Source of the DNA: Eubacteriales bacterium | Lineage (GTDB): Bacteria; Bacillota; Clostridia; Peptostreptococcales; Anaerovoracaceae | Direction: 5' to 3' | Length of the DNA stretch: 19,321 bases | Assembly (NCBI GenBank): GCA_028702415.1 | Contig: JAQVOT010000003.1 | Coordinates: 1-19,321 of the forward strand | Shown: piece after piece, positions 1-8,825 of the stretch | Position numbering within the stretch: the first letter of the stretch is position 1 | How the letters are laid out: every line of letters starts with the position of its first letter | The notes under the pieces: generated by a model | Told to the model about the DNA's origin: nothing | Seen by the model: the letters and a program-made list of their open reading frames with translations, nothing else | Databases searched by the model: none | Made by a program: the position numbers and the translations under genes

Positions 1-1
1 T

Positions 2-232
2 ATTGGTGTAACACCATACCGGAATGTATTTCACAGCATGTCCCTCGTATGGGGTGTTATTCCGATGATGGGCACGACTGAAGAAAACTGGGAAACCCTC
101 CATGATGCAACTATGAAAAAAATCAAAGAATACGGAATCGCGCGGGCCGGTGAATACGTGGTTTCAAGTGCCGGAATACCATTCAATATCAAGGGCAATA
201 CCAACACCCTGAGAGTGGATAAAATAGAGTAA
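2..232 (+). CDS. pyk: Pyruvate kinase, C-terminal part (5' end outside window)
   Basis: This is the last 76 codons of pyruvate kinase, which converts phosphoenolpyruvate and ADP to pyruvate and ATP in the cytoplasm. The frame is open from the left edge and reads IGVTPYRNVFHSMSLVWGV, the usual C-domain strand where kinases have a 'TP...R.L.L.WGV' pattern. It ends in GNTNTLRVDKIE, close to the family's terminal G(T/N)TNT(M/L)(R/K)V. The protein stops there, so it lacks the extra C-terminal phosphohistidine-like domain of Bacillus pyruvate kinases. An internal Met at position 38 is not a start, because the homology continues upstream of it. The gene lies directly upstream of the other lower-glycolysis genes in the same direction. 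The gapA promoter overlaps its last codons. Confidence 0.9.
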   Translation: MGVTPYRNVFHSMSLVWGVIPMMGTTEENWETLHDATMKKIKEYGIARAGEYVVSSAGIPFNIKGNTNTLRVDKIE

Positions 233-244
233 ATATGCTATAAT
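216..244 (+). promoter_or_regulatory. Predicted sigma-A promoter of the gapA-pgk-tpiA-eno operon
   Basis: A perfect extended -10 element TGCTATAAT ends at 244 (TATAAT at 239-244). A -35-like TGGATA at 216-221 lies 17 bases upstream and matches 4 of 6 consensus bases. Transcription would start near 251, about 80 bases before gapA. The element overlaps the end of pyk, so gapA may be both read through from pyk and transcribed independently. This is inferred from the sequence only. Confidence 0.6.
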
Positions 245-254
245 AATTGCCGAG

Positions 255-278
255 TAGCCCCACCGGAACATGGGGCTA
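255..278 (+). other. Stem-loop in the gapA leader
   Basis: TAGCCCCA (255-262) and TGGGGCTA (271-278) form a perfect 8-bp stem with an 8-base loop. No U-run follows, so it is not a standard terminator for pyk. It falls within about 5 bases of the predicted transcript start, a position where hairpins can protect an mRNA 5' end. A regulatory role is possible but not shown. Confidence 0.5.
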
Positions 279-331
279 ATGTGTAAGTACAAAGTTATAC
301 TATTGAAAATGGATAACCGGGAGGTAATAAC

Positions 332-1354
332 ATGGCTATCAAAGTTGGAATCAGTGGTTTTGGTCGTATTTCACGTGTGGCAATTCGCTCGGCAATGGAT
401 ATGCCTGAAATCGAAATCGCAGGAATCAATTACAGAAGTGCAAATGAAATGGGTCTAGAATACATTAAGTACATGCTCAAGTACGACTCGACATTTGGAC
501 TTTTTCCGAGGGAACTTGGATTATACGATAAGGGCCTGATTATTGACGGGAAAGAAGTTCCTGTATACAGCGAAGCGGATCCTTCAACCGGGTGCTGGAG
601 AGAATGCGGAGCAGAATACATTGTTGAGGGAACAGGTGCATACAATACTGCAGAAAAAGCAAATCTTCATCTTGAAGGTGGAGCCAGGAAGGTCATTATT
701 ACCGCCCCTGCTAAAGATGATTCCCCTACATTTGTAGTTGGAGTAAACGAGCAGGAGTACACATCGGATATGAACGTTGTTTCAAATGCCTCATGTACAA
801 CAAACTGCCTCGCACCGATGTGCAAGGTTCTGGAGGATGAATTCGGAATCGATCAGGGACTTATGGCCACAATTCACGCGGCCACCTCGAAGCAGACAGT
901 TGTTGATAAAAAGAACGAGAAGGACTGGAGAATCGGAAGATCAGTATTTAATAACATAATTCCCACATCTACAGGCGCTGCCAAGGCGGTGGCAAAGGTT
1001 ATTCCTGCCCTCAAGGGAAGAATGACAGGCCTTGCATACAGAGTTCCAACTGCTGACGTATCAGTTGTTGATTTGAATGTACTTCTGAAGACAGCCACAA
1101 GTCTTGAAGAACTCAACGCTGCCATGAAGAAAGCCTCAGAGACATATCTTAAGGGTATTCTCAGATATGTGGATGAACAGTGTGTAACCCTCGACTTCGT
1201 TGGGGAGAAATGCACATCAATATACGATGCGACAATGGGAATCTCACTGAATGAAAAGTTCTATAAACTTATCGCATACTATGATAACGAATATGCTTAT
1301 GCAACAAAGGTTCTGGAGCTGATCAGGCACATGTATTCCACAGATAACAAATGA
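332..1354 (+). CDS. gapA: Glyceraldehyde-3-phosphate dehydrogenase, type I
   Basis: This 340-residue protein is phosphorylating GAPDH, which oxidises glyceraldehyde 3-phosphate to 1,3-bisphosphoglycerate in glycolysis. The catalytic cysteine C155 lies in the exact family motif SNASCTTNCLAP, and its partner H182 in TIHAAT. The motifs TSTGAAKAV and AYRVPTADVSVVDL are also present. A GGGAGG ribosome site at 319-324 lies 7 bases before the ATG. Several normally near-invariant positions differ. The nucleotide-binding turn reads GISGFGRISR instead of GINGFGRIGR. The adenosine-ribose loop reads GINYRSA, with Tyr34 where NAD-specific enzymes have Asp. The C-terminal WYDNExGYS motif is YYDNEYAYA. The catalytic residues are intact, so it is probably active, possibly with altered NAD/NADP preference. 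It is the first gene of the operon; pgk follows 13 bases later. Confidence 0.95.
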   Translation: MAIKVGISGFGRISRVAIRSAMDMPEIEIAGINYRSANEMGLEYIKYMLKYDSTFGLFPRELGLYDKGLIIDGKEVPVYSEADPSTGCWRECGAEYIVEGTGAYNTAEKANLHLEGGARKVIITAPAKDDSPTFVVGVNEQEYTSDMNVVSNASCTTNCLAPMCKVLEDEFGIDQGLMATIHAATSKQTVVDKKNEKDWRIGRSVFNNIIPTSTGAAKAVAKVIPALKGRMTGLAYRVPTADVSVVDLNVLLKTATSLEELNAAMKKASETYLKGILRYVDEQCVTLDFVGEKCTSIYDATMGISLNEKFYKLIAYYDNEYAYATKVLELIRHMYSTDNK

Positions 1355-1367
1355 GAGGAAACAAAAA

Positions 1368-2552
1368 ATGAAAAAGACAGCTAGAGACATCGATGTAAAG
1401 GGAAAAAAAGTCCTGTGCCGTTGCGATTTCAACGTTCCGATGAAGGAAGGCAGGATTGCTGACGATTTCAGAATCGTAAGCTCTCTTCCTACGATCCGAT
1501 ACCTGATTGAAAACGGAGCGAAGCTTATCCTCATGTCACATATGGGTAAGCCAAAGGGCGAACCAAAACCTGAACTCTCGCTTGCTCCCGTTGCAGCCAG
1601 ACTTTCCGAACTTTTGGGTAAGGAGGTTAAATTCGCCTCATGTCCTAGGGTAATCTGCGATAGGGTTAAGGAACTTGTGGATGACCTTCAGGACGGAGAA
1701 GTCATGCTTCTTGAAAACACAAGATACAGAGCAGAAGAAACAAAGAGCGAAGAACCTTTCACAGGGGAGCTGGCAGCACTGGGAGATCTGTTTGTAAACG
1801 ATGCATTCGGCACCGCACACAGAGACCACAGCTCCACGGCAGGATTGGCAAGATATCTGCCGGCGGTATCAGGATTTCTCATTGAGAAGGAAGTAAAATT
1901 TCTGGGAGATGCGGTCGAGAATCCTGAGAGGCCTTTCGTTGCCATTATGGGAGGAGCCAAGGTTGGAGATAAGCTCCCATTAATCGAGAATCTGATGAAG
2001 AAGGTTGACACCATCATAATCGGTGGAGGAATGATGTTCACATTCTACAAAGCCAAGGGTTACGAAATCGGCAAATCAATTCTTGATTCAGACAGCGTGG
2101 AGCTCTCACGAGATCTTCTCGCAAAGGCAGAAAAAACCGGAGTTAAAATCATGCTTCCTGTAGACACAGTCTGCACTGACGATTTCCAGGCGAACAACAG
2201 AATTGAAACTTATGATTTTGATAAGATGCCTGCGGACATGATGGGCATGGATATAGGTCCTAAGACCATTGAAATTTACCAGGAGGAAATTGCAGCTGCC
2301 AGGACTGTTGTCTGGAACGGGCCAATGGGTGTATTCGAGAAGCCCGAATTTGAAGCCGGAACCAGAGCAGTTGCCCAGGCGCTGGCGGATTCTGACGCCG
2401 TAACCGTTATAGGTGGTGGTGATTCGGCTGCAGCGGTTGAACAGTTTGGTCTGAAGGATAAGATGACTCATGTTTCAACAGGTGGCGGTGCATCAATGGA
2501 ATTTCTTGAAGGCAAGGTTCTTCCCGGAATAGCATGCATAGAAGAAAAATAG
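1368..2552 (+). CDS. pgk: Phosphoglycerate kinase
   Basis: This 394-residue cytoplasmic enzyme transfers the acyl phosphate of 1,3-bisphosphoglycerate to ADP, giving ATP and 3-phosphoglycerate. The length is normal for bacterial PGK. The N-domain substrate motifs [24 protein letters not shown] and [12 protein letters not shown] are present. The nucleotide-domain motifs [31 protein letters not shown] and [13 protein letters not shown] are also present. The start is supported by AGAGGA just upstream, which overlaps the gapA stop codon, so translation of the two genes is probably coupled. It is the second gene of the operon and uses the product of GapA. No anomaly was seen. Confidence 0.97.
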   Translation: MKKTARDIDVKGKKVLCRCDFNVPMKEGRIADDFRIVSSLPTIRYLIENGAKLILMSHMGKPKGEPKPELSLAPVAARLSELLGKEVKFASCPRVICDRVKELVDDLQDGEVMLLENTRYRAEETKSEEPFTGELAALGDLFVNDAFGTAHRDHSSTAGLARYLPAVSGFLIEKEVKFLGDAVENPERPFVAIMGGAKVGDKLPLIENLMKKVDTIIIGGGMMFTFYKAKGYEIGKSILDSDSVELSRDLLAKAEKTGVKIMLPVDTVCTDDFQANNRIETYDFDKMPADMMGMDIGPKTIEIYQEEIAAARTVVWNGPMGVFEKPEFEAGTRAVAQALADSDAVTVIGGGDSAAAVEQFGLKDKMTHVSTGGGASMEFLEGKVLPGIACIEEK

Positions 2553-2597
2553 TTTTTGCATAAATAATTTTACATAAATAAAATGGAGGATATCAAA

Positions 2598-3344
2598 ATG
2601 AGAATACCGCTTATAGCCGGTAACTGGAAAATGTTTAAAACGAAGTCGGAAGCTATTGCCTTTGCGGAAGAATTCAAAGCTCTGTATAAAGGAACCGATG
2701 TACAGGCTGCAATCTGCGCACCGTTTACGGATTTGGATGTTCTGGTAGAGGCTTTCAGGGGAACGGCGATCGGTGTTGGGGCACAGAATGTTCATTTCGA
2801 AGATGAAGGTGCTTTCACGGGAGAAATATCAGTGAAGATGCTGGAGGAAATCGGTGTAGATTTCTGTATCGTTGGTCACTCCGAAAGAAGGCAGTATTTC
2901 GCGGAAACCGATGAGACAGTTAATCTGAAGCTCAAAAAGCTGCTGAGTGGCTCAATCAGACCGATCATGTGTGTTGGTGAAAGTCTTGAGCAGAGAGATT
3001 CGGGTGCACTTTTCGATTTCGTGAAGAGCCAGCTCGAAGGCGGTCTGGCGGGAATCGCTCCTGAGTATATGAAAAAAATTGTAGTTGCCTATGAACCTAT
3101 CTGGGCAATAGGAACCGGCAGAACCGCAAGCCCTGAACAGGCCGAGGAAATGTGCGCTTTCATAAGAAAGACTCTGATTGAGATGTACGATGAAGCGGTT
3201 GCAGACGAAGTAATAATTCAGTACGGCGGAAGTGTTAAACCCGCCAATGCAACAGAGATTATGAATCAGGATGAGATCGATGGTGCTCTGGTAGGCGGAG
3301 CATCACTGAAGGCCTCTGACTTTATGAATATTGTTGATTTTTAA
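2598..3344 (+). CDS. tpiA: Triose-phosphate isomerase
   Basis: This 248-residue enzyme interconverts dihydroxyacetone phosphate and glyceraldehyde 3-phosphate. The TIM-barrel landmarks are all visible: N9 and K11 in AGNWKMFK, the electrophile H94 in IVGHSERR, the catalytic base E166 in AYEPIWAIGTG with its loop 6, and the phosphate-binding YGGSVKP and GALVGGASL motifs. An in-frame ATG at 2583 would add MEDIK, but it overlaps the ribosome site TGGAGG (2584-2589). That site lies 8 bases before the ATG at 2598, and homologues begin with the MRxPxIAGNWKM pattern. I therefore chose 2598. It is the third gene of the operon, 45 bases after pgk. It feeds GapA. Confidence 0.97.
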   Translation: MRIPLIAGNWKMFKTKSEAIAFAEEFKALYKGTDVQAAICAPFTDLDVLVEAFRGTAIGVGAQNVHFEDEGAFTGEISVKMLEEIGVDFCIVGHSERRQYFAETDETVNLKLKKLLSGSIRPIMCVGESLEQRDSGALFDFVKSQLEGGLAGIAPEYMKKIVVAYEPIWAIGTGRTASPEQAEEMCAFIRKTLIEMYDEAVADEVIIQYGGSVKPANATEIMNQDEIDGALVGGASLKASDFMNIVDF

Positions 3345-3377
3345 GAGAACATGACAGCAAACAGATTATCTATTTAG

Positions 3378-4691
<1,314 letters not shown>

Positions 4692-4704
4692 AACGAACCG
4701 GAAT

Positions 4705-4742
4705 ATGAGTCGGGGGAAGTCACTTCCTCCGACTCATTTTTT
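4705..4742 (+). terminator. Rho-independent terminator after eno
   Basis: ATGAGTCGGGGGAA and TTCCTCCGACTCAT form a 14-bp stem with one G-U pair and a 6-base loop, followed by TTTTT. It ends the glycolytic operon. The next gene, secG, has its own promoter just downstream. Confidence 0.93.
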
Positions 4743-4751
4743 CAAAAAAGC

Positions 4752-4780
4752 TTGATTTGAAGTATTGGTTGTGCTAAACT
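4752..4780 (+). promoter_or_regulatory. Predicted sigma-A promoter of secG
   Basis: TTGATT (4752-4757) and TAAACT (4775-4780) are 17 bases apart. The -10 has an upstream TGC, an extended -10 element. Transcription would start near 4787, leaving a leader of about 25 bases with AGGAGG before secG. Its place right after the eno terminator supports independent transcription. Confidence 0.65.
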
Positions 4781-4811
4781 ATTCAAGTTAATAAATCAAG
4801 GAGGAAAGCAA

Positions 4812-5042
4812 ATGAGTTTAGCTCTTAAATGCGTTCTATTGATAGCTAGTATCATACTGATTGTAAGCATTCTGCTCCAATCAAGTAACAGTGCCGGCCT
4901 TTCAGGTTCAATCGGCGGTGGTGCAGAGCAGCTTTTTGGCAAAAAGAGAAGTTCAGGATACGATGCTATTCTAAGCAAAATTTCTTCAGCAACTGCAATT
5001 TTGTTTATTGTAATTTCAATTGTGCTGTGTGCTGTTGAATAA
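4812..5042 (+). CDS. secG: Preprotein translocase subunit SecG
   Basis: This 76-residue protein is the small third subunit of the SecYEG channel that moves proteins across the cytoplasmic membrane. Two hydrophobic segments are visible, at about residues 5-23 and 57-74. They flank a Gly/Ser-rich cytoplasmic loop containing SAGLSGSIGGGAEQLFGKK, the family signature. The first segment ends in the typical LLQSS. Length and topology fit SecG. AGGAGG lies about 7 bases before the ATG. In many Firmicutes secG follows eno and precedes rnr and smpB. Here hppA follows instead, after a 200-base gap. Confidence 0.93.
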   Translation: MSLALKCVLLIASIILIVSILLQSSNSAGLSGSIGGGAEQLFGKKRSSGYDAILSKISSATAILFIVISIVLCAVE

Positions 5043-5242
5043 GTAAAGTTTATATTAAAGTTTATATTATTATATTATTTTGCATGATTTGCGACTTTTG
5101 TAAGGGGTATCGTTCCGATACCTCTTATGTGGTGTTATAGGATTGTATTTTTTTACAGGCTGCGATTTAGCGCGGCAAAGTAAAAAATATGCAAAAATTA
5201 ATTCCGAGAGGTTGCGGTATGCGAGAGGGAGGTATTAAAAAA
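5043..5242 (+). other. Non-coding leader/intergenic region before hppA
   Basis: This 200-base gap holds no convincing gene. From 5044 to 5080 it is very A+T rich, with the tandem repeat TAAAGTTTATAT. A 12-bp hairpin follows at 5101-5127. A weaker 6-bp hairpin, GCTGCG with CGCGGC, lies at 5159-5176. The hppA ribosome site GGGAGG is at 5227-5232. I could not assign a confident promoter. The region may be a structured 5' leader or hold a poor secG terminator. Confidence 0.5.
5101..5127 (+). other. Strong stem-loop upstream of hppA
   Basis: TAAGGGGTATCG and CGATACCTCTTA pair over 12 bp with one G-U and a 3-base loop (TTC). The bases straight after are TGTGGTG, not a U-run; the nearest T-run starts about 20 bases later. 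It is therefore not a textbook terminator. It could end secG inefficiently or regulate hppA. Confidence 0.6.
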
Positions 5243-7282
5243 ATGAAAGCATTAGCAGTAATTGCTGTATGCGCCGCAATCTTTGGATTGATTGTGGCTT
5301 TTATCCTGGCAAGGTGGATTAAGAACTCCGATCAGGGAACAGACAGAATGAAGGAAATCGCGGGATTCATCAGGGAAGGTGCCTTTGCATTTCTGAAGAG
5401 AGAGTACAAGATAATGGCTATCGTAATTATCGTACTGGCTCTGGCAATTGGTTTCGGACTTCAGTCGGTAACTACAGCACTCCTTTATGTATTCGGTGCG
5501 GTACTTTCAGTACTTGCCGGATTCTTCGGAATGAATGTAGCAACGTTGGGTAATGTCAGAACTGCGAATGCAGCGATGGAATCCGGAATGAACAAGGCTC
5601 TGAAGATCGCATTCAGGTCAGGTGCGGTTACGGGTCTGGCAGTTGCATGTCTTGGACTGTTCGGACTGGGCATGGTAGTTGTAATTCTGGATCTGGCAAC
5701 GGTTGTACAGTGTATCACCGGATTCGGATTCGGCGCTTCATCAATGGCGTTGTTCGGACGTGTTGGTGGCGGTATCTATACAAAGGCAGCTGACGTAGGT
5801 GCAGATCTGGTGGGTAAGGTTGAAGCAGGAATCCCTGAAGACGACCCACGTAACCCTGCAGTTATCGCAGATAATGTAGGGGACAATGTAGGCGACGTTG
5901 CAGGCATGGGATCCGACATTTATGAATCATACTGTGGGTCAATCATTTCAGCTATCACGTTGGCAGCAGTTGCTGCGGGAGCCTCCGGAGGTCTGTTTGA
6001 AGAGGCTACAGCAGCTATTTTCCCTCTTATCATTGCTGCGGTTGGAGTCATAGCATCGGTAATCGGCGTTCTTATGGTTGGGGGCAAGGAAGGTTCCAAT
6101 CCGGCAAACGCTCTTAATGCCGGAACATATATTTCAAGTGGAGTCGTAGTCATAATATCGGTTATCCTGTCAAAGATTATGCTTGGAAGCTTCGCGTTTT
6201 CAATTGCTATAATAGCCGGTCTTGTTGTAGGGGTAGCGATTGGTAAGATTACCGAAATCTTTACTTCAGAAGAATACAAATCAGTAAAGAAGATTGCAGA
6301 ACAGTCGCAGACAGGTTCCGCAACAACAATCATTTCAGGTATGGGTGTTGGCATGATGTCAACAGTATGGCCAATAATATTCATCGCAATTGGTATATTC
6401 GCTGCATACTACTCAACAGAAACAGTTGGTGCCGGTATGGGTATGTATGGTATCGCACTGGCAGCAGTTGGAATGCTTTCAACTACCGGAATGACAGTAG
6501 CAGTTGACGCTTATGGTCCTGTATCAGACAATGCCGGCGGAATTGCTGAGATGGCTGAACTTCCTGAAGAAGTTAGAAGTATCACAGACAAGCTGGATGC
6601 GGTGGGTAACACTACGGCAGCCATCGGTAAGGGATTTGCAATAGGATCCGCAGCACTGACAGCATTGGCACTGTTCGCATCATATTCGGAAGTGACCGAT
6701 CTTTCAGTTGTTTCGCTTCTGGATCCGATAGTTATTATTGGACTGTTCATAGGAGCAATGCTCCCGTTCATGTTCTCAGCCTTCACGATGAATTCAGTTG
6801 GTAAGGCTGCAAACGATATGATTGAAGAGGTAAGAAGACAGTTCAGAGCAGACGAAGGAATTCTGGCAGGAACATCCAAACCTGACTATGCACACTGCGT
6901 TGATATCTCAACAAAGGCAGCGCTGAAGGAAATGATCGTGCCTGGCATTATGGCAATTGTTGCACCACTGGCAGTCGGTATCATTCTCGGACCGGAAGCC
7001 CTTGGCGGAATGTTGGCAGGTGCCCTGTCAGCAGGTGTATTGCTTGCTCTGATGATGGCAAATGCAGGCGGAGCCTGGGACAATGCCAAGAAGTATATCG
7101 AAGGTGGAGCATATGGCGGTAAGGGTTCAGATACTCACAAAGCTGCAGTTGTGGGGGATACAGTTGGTGACCCGTTCAAGGATACATCCGGCCCTTCACT
7201 GAACATTCTGATCAAGCTGATGACTATCGTAGCAGTAGTATTTGCACCGCTGTTCGTAGCAATTAACGGACTGGTTGGATAA
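5243..7282 (+). CDS. hppA: Membrane-bound pyrophosphatase, K+-dependent, probably Na+-translocating
   Basis: This 679-residue polytopic membrane protein hydrolyses pyrophosphate and uses the energy to pump Na+ and/or H+ out of the cell. The catalytic motifs [20 protein letters not shown] and [15 protein letters not shown] are intact, as is the C-terminal [17 protein letters not shown]. The motif [10 protein letters not shown] has Ala at 459 and Gly at 462, the pair marking K+-dependent enzymes; K+-independent ones have Lys and Thr. E228 in DIYESYCGS sits one helix turn before the glutamate of K+-independent H+ pumps (DLFGSYAES), as in Na+-pumping relatives. An earlier ATG at 5189 would add 18 hydrophilic residues. 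I prefer 5243, which has GGGAGG 10 bases upstream and puts the first membrane helix at the N-terminus. It converges on the trk operon. Confidence 0.95.
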   Translation: MKALAVIAVCAAIFGLIVAFILARWIKNSDQGTDRMKEIAGFIREGAFAFLKREYKIMAIVIIVLALAIGFGLQSVTTALLYVFGAVLSVLAGFFGMNVATLGNVRTANAAMESGMNKALKIAFRSGAVTGLAVACLGLFGLGMVVVILDLATVVQCITGFGFGASSMALFGRVGGGIYTKAADVGADLVGKVEAGIPEDDPRNPAVIADNVGDNVGDVAGMGSDIYESYCGSIISAITLAAVAAGASGGLFEEATAAIFPLIIAAVGVIASVIGVLMVGGKEGSNPANALNAGTYISSGVVVIISVILSKIMLGSFAFSIAIIAGLVVGVAIGKITEIFTSEEYKSVKKIAEQSQTGSATTIISGMGVGMMSTVWPIIFIAIGIFAAYYSTETVGAGMGMYGIALAAVGMLSTTGMTVAVDAYGPVSDNAGGIAEMAELPEEVRSITDKLDAVGNTTAAIGKGFAIGSAALTALALFASYSEVTDLSVVSLLDPIVIIGLFIGAMLPFMFSAFTMNSVGKAANDMIEEVRRQFRADEGILAGTSKPDYAHCVDISTKAALKEMIVPGIMAIVAPLAVGIILGPEALGGMLAGALSAGVLLALMMANAGGAWDNAKKYIEGGAYGGKGSDTHKAAVVGDTVGDPFKDTSGPSLNILIKLMTIVAVVFAPLFVAINGLVG

Positions 7283-7298
7283 TCAGATAAAAAATTAA

Positions 7299-7330
7299 AA
7301 ATCAGCTTCCAAAAGGAAGCTGATTTTTTT
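7299..7330. terminator. Bidirectional terminator between hppA and the trk operon
   Basis: AAATCAGCTTCC and GGAAGCTGATTT form a perfect 12-bp stem with an AAAA loop. A T-run follows on the plus strand (to 7331). The A-rich stretch before the stem gives a T-run on the minus strand. It sits between the stop of hppA (7282) and the stop of the minus-strand trkH (7341), so it can end both convergent transcripts. Confidence 0.93.
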
Positions 7331-7340
7331 TATGCTCAGT

Positions 7341-8813
7341 TTAGCGGTGCCTGCTCCAGAATGTGGGGGTGAAAATAATTATTACTGTGAAGAGCTCCAG
7401 CCTTCCTACAATCATTACCATTGCCAGATAAACCTTTAGCAGTGGGTGGAAGAAAGAAAAATTTCCTATGGAAGCACCGATACCAAAGGTTGCACCCGTA
7501 TTGGAAAGCATGCACAGAGCCGATGTTATGGAAGTCTCAATGTCCAGACCCTGAAGAGATAGTATCAAAGATGATCCCATAAGGATCGTCATGAAGGTAA
7601 AAACAAAGGCTGTTATGGCGGCTACAACAGGAGCAGGAATGCTGCCTTTGCCAACCTTTACGGCAACCACTGAACGGGGATGTATGCGGCGCACGCAGCC
7701 TCTCGCTATCATTTTTATCATAACCAGAACACGGATCACCTTGATTGAACCTGAAGTTGATGCGGAGCAACCGCCTATAAACATCAGCGTCAATAGAATC
7801 AGCTGACATATTGCAGGCCATGCAATATAATTTGTTCTGGTATACCCGGCCGTTGAAGCGAAGCTTACCACCTGGAAAAATGAATCTCTGAGAGAACCGC
7901 CAAAATCCTCGTTGTTAAAATACATCAATCCCAAAGTGCAGATTGCAGTTGATGAAGCAACTATTATGGCGTATGCACGAAGTTCAATGTCCTTGAGGAA
8001 ATATGAAAACTTTCCTGTGATCAGGTAATGATACAATACAAAGTTAATCGAAGCAAGCAGACAGAAGACAGAAATTACCAGCTCAATATATACGCTGTCA
8101 TAATATGCTATTCCTGAACTGTGAACAAGCAGACCACCGGTACTGATGCTGCCAAGAGTAGTGATTACCCCATCATATACAGGCATTTTACCGGAGAGCA
8201 TCAGGAGTACGAATTCCAGTACTGTAAAGGAAAAGTATGTAATATAAAGAGCACGGGCAGAGTCGCTCATGCGCACCGTAGTCTTTTGAAGAACAGGTCC
8301 CGGGGTTTCTGCACGGGCGATAATCTGTCCGTTTATACCAAGGGCAGGAAGCAGGGAAATGACAAATACCAGAATTCCCATTCCACCCATCCAGTGAGAG
8401 ATAGCCTTCCACAAAAGCAGAGCTCTACAGGAATGGAGACCGTTTTCAAATGCCGTGCAGCCGGTGGTGGTAAATCCTGAAGCGGATTCAAAGAACGCAT
8501 CAGCAAAGCTTGATGTGTACCCACATGTCAAAAATGGAACTGTTCCCAGAAGAGAAGCCACAATCCAGCAGGAGGCCACAACAAGATAACCCTCCCTTGC
8601 CCCGAAGCGTGAACGACCCGGACGAACTGTAATAAGCACAACGGCAGCCAGAAATATTGTTCCTGCAGCACTTAAAGCGAAACCTTCTGTCGAAGAAGAA
8701 TCTCCTGTAATTGCAGCATAAATCAGAGGGATAGTTTCTGCTATTCCGATGATCAGAACTATAATGCCAAGTATTCTGATAATGGCTCTGTAGTTTGTTA
8801 CTTTTGTTTCCAT
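7341..8813 (-). CDS. trkH: Trk-type K+ transporter membrane subunit TrkH (second copy)
   Basis: This 490-residue polytopic membrane protein is a TrkH/KtrB-type cation channel subunit that takes up K+ (or K+ with Na+) under the control of a TrkA ring. The four pore-loop filters characteristic of the family can be found: GFTTTG at about residues 114-118, then ISTGG, STAGY and SNTG. Each has its filter glycine. About ten hydrophobic segments are visible. It differs from the neighbouring TrkH at the second filter (STGGLL rather than STGGFS) and the fourth (SNTG rather than GNVG), so it is a diverged paralogue and not a recent duplicate. It starts 12 bases after the other trkH stop. No clear ribosome site precedes its ATG, which suggests translational coupling. 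It is the last gene of the operon. Confidence 0.93.
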   Translation of the reverse strand: METKVTNYRAIIRILGIIVLIIGIAETIPLIYAAITGDSSSTEGFALSAAGTIFLAAVVLITVRPGRSRFGAREGYLVVASCWIVASLLGTVPFLTCGYTSSFADAFFESASGFTTTGCTAFENGLHSCRALLLWKAISHWMGGMGILVFVISLLPALGINGQIIARAETPGPVLQKTTVRMSDSARALYITYFSFTVLEFVLLMLSGKMPVYDGVITTLGSISTGGLLVHSSGIAYYDSVYIELVISVFCLLASINFVLYHYLITGKFSYFLKDIELRAYAIIVASSTAICTLGLMYFNNEDFGGSLRDSFFQVVSFASTAGYTRTNYIAWPAICQLILLTLMFIGGCSASTSGSIKVIRVLVMIKMIARGCVRRIHPRSVVAVKVGKGSIPAPVVAAITAFVFTFMTILMGSSLILSLQGLDIETSITSALCMLSNTGATFGIGASIGNFSFFHPLLKVYLAMVMIVGRLELFTVIIIFTPTFWSRHR

Positions 8814-8825
8814 AAATACATATAT

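Noticed and set aside
255..278. Stem-loop after pyk as its terminator
   Set aside because: No U-run follows, and it lies within the predicted gapA transcript, so I list it as a leader element.
5189..5242. Upstream ATG adding 18 residues to HppA
   Set aside because: The added segment is hydrophilic, unlike the family, and GGGAGG serves the ATG at 5243.
5920..6384. Antisense open frame of 154 codons opposite hppA
   Set aside because: Low-complexity Ala/Ile/Pro/Thr composition, reflecting the membrane gene on the other strand.
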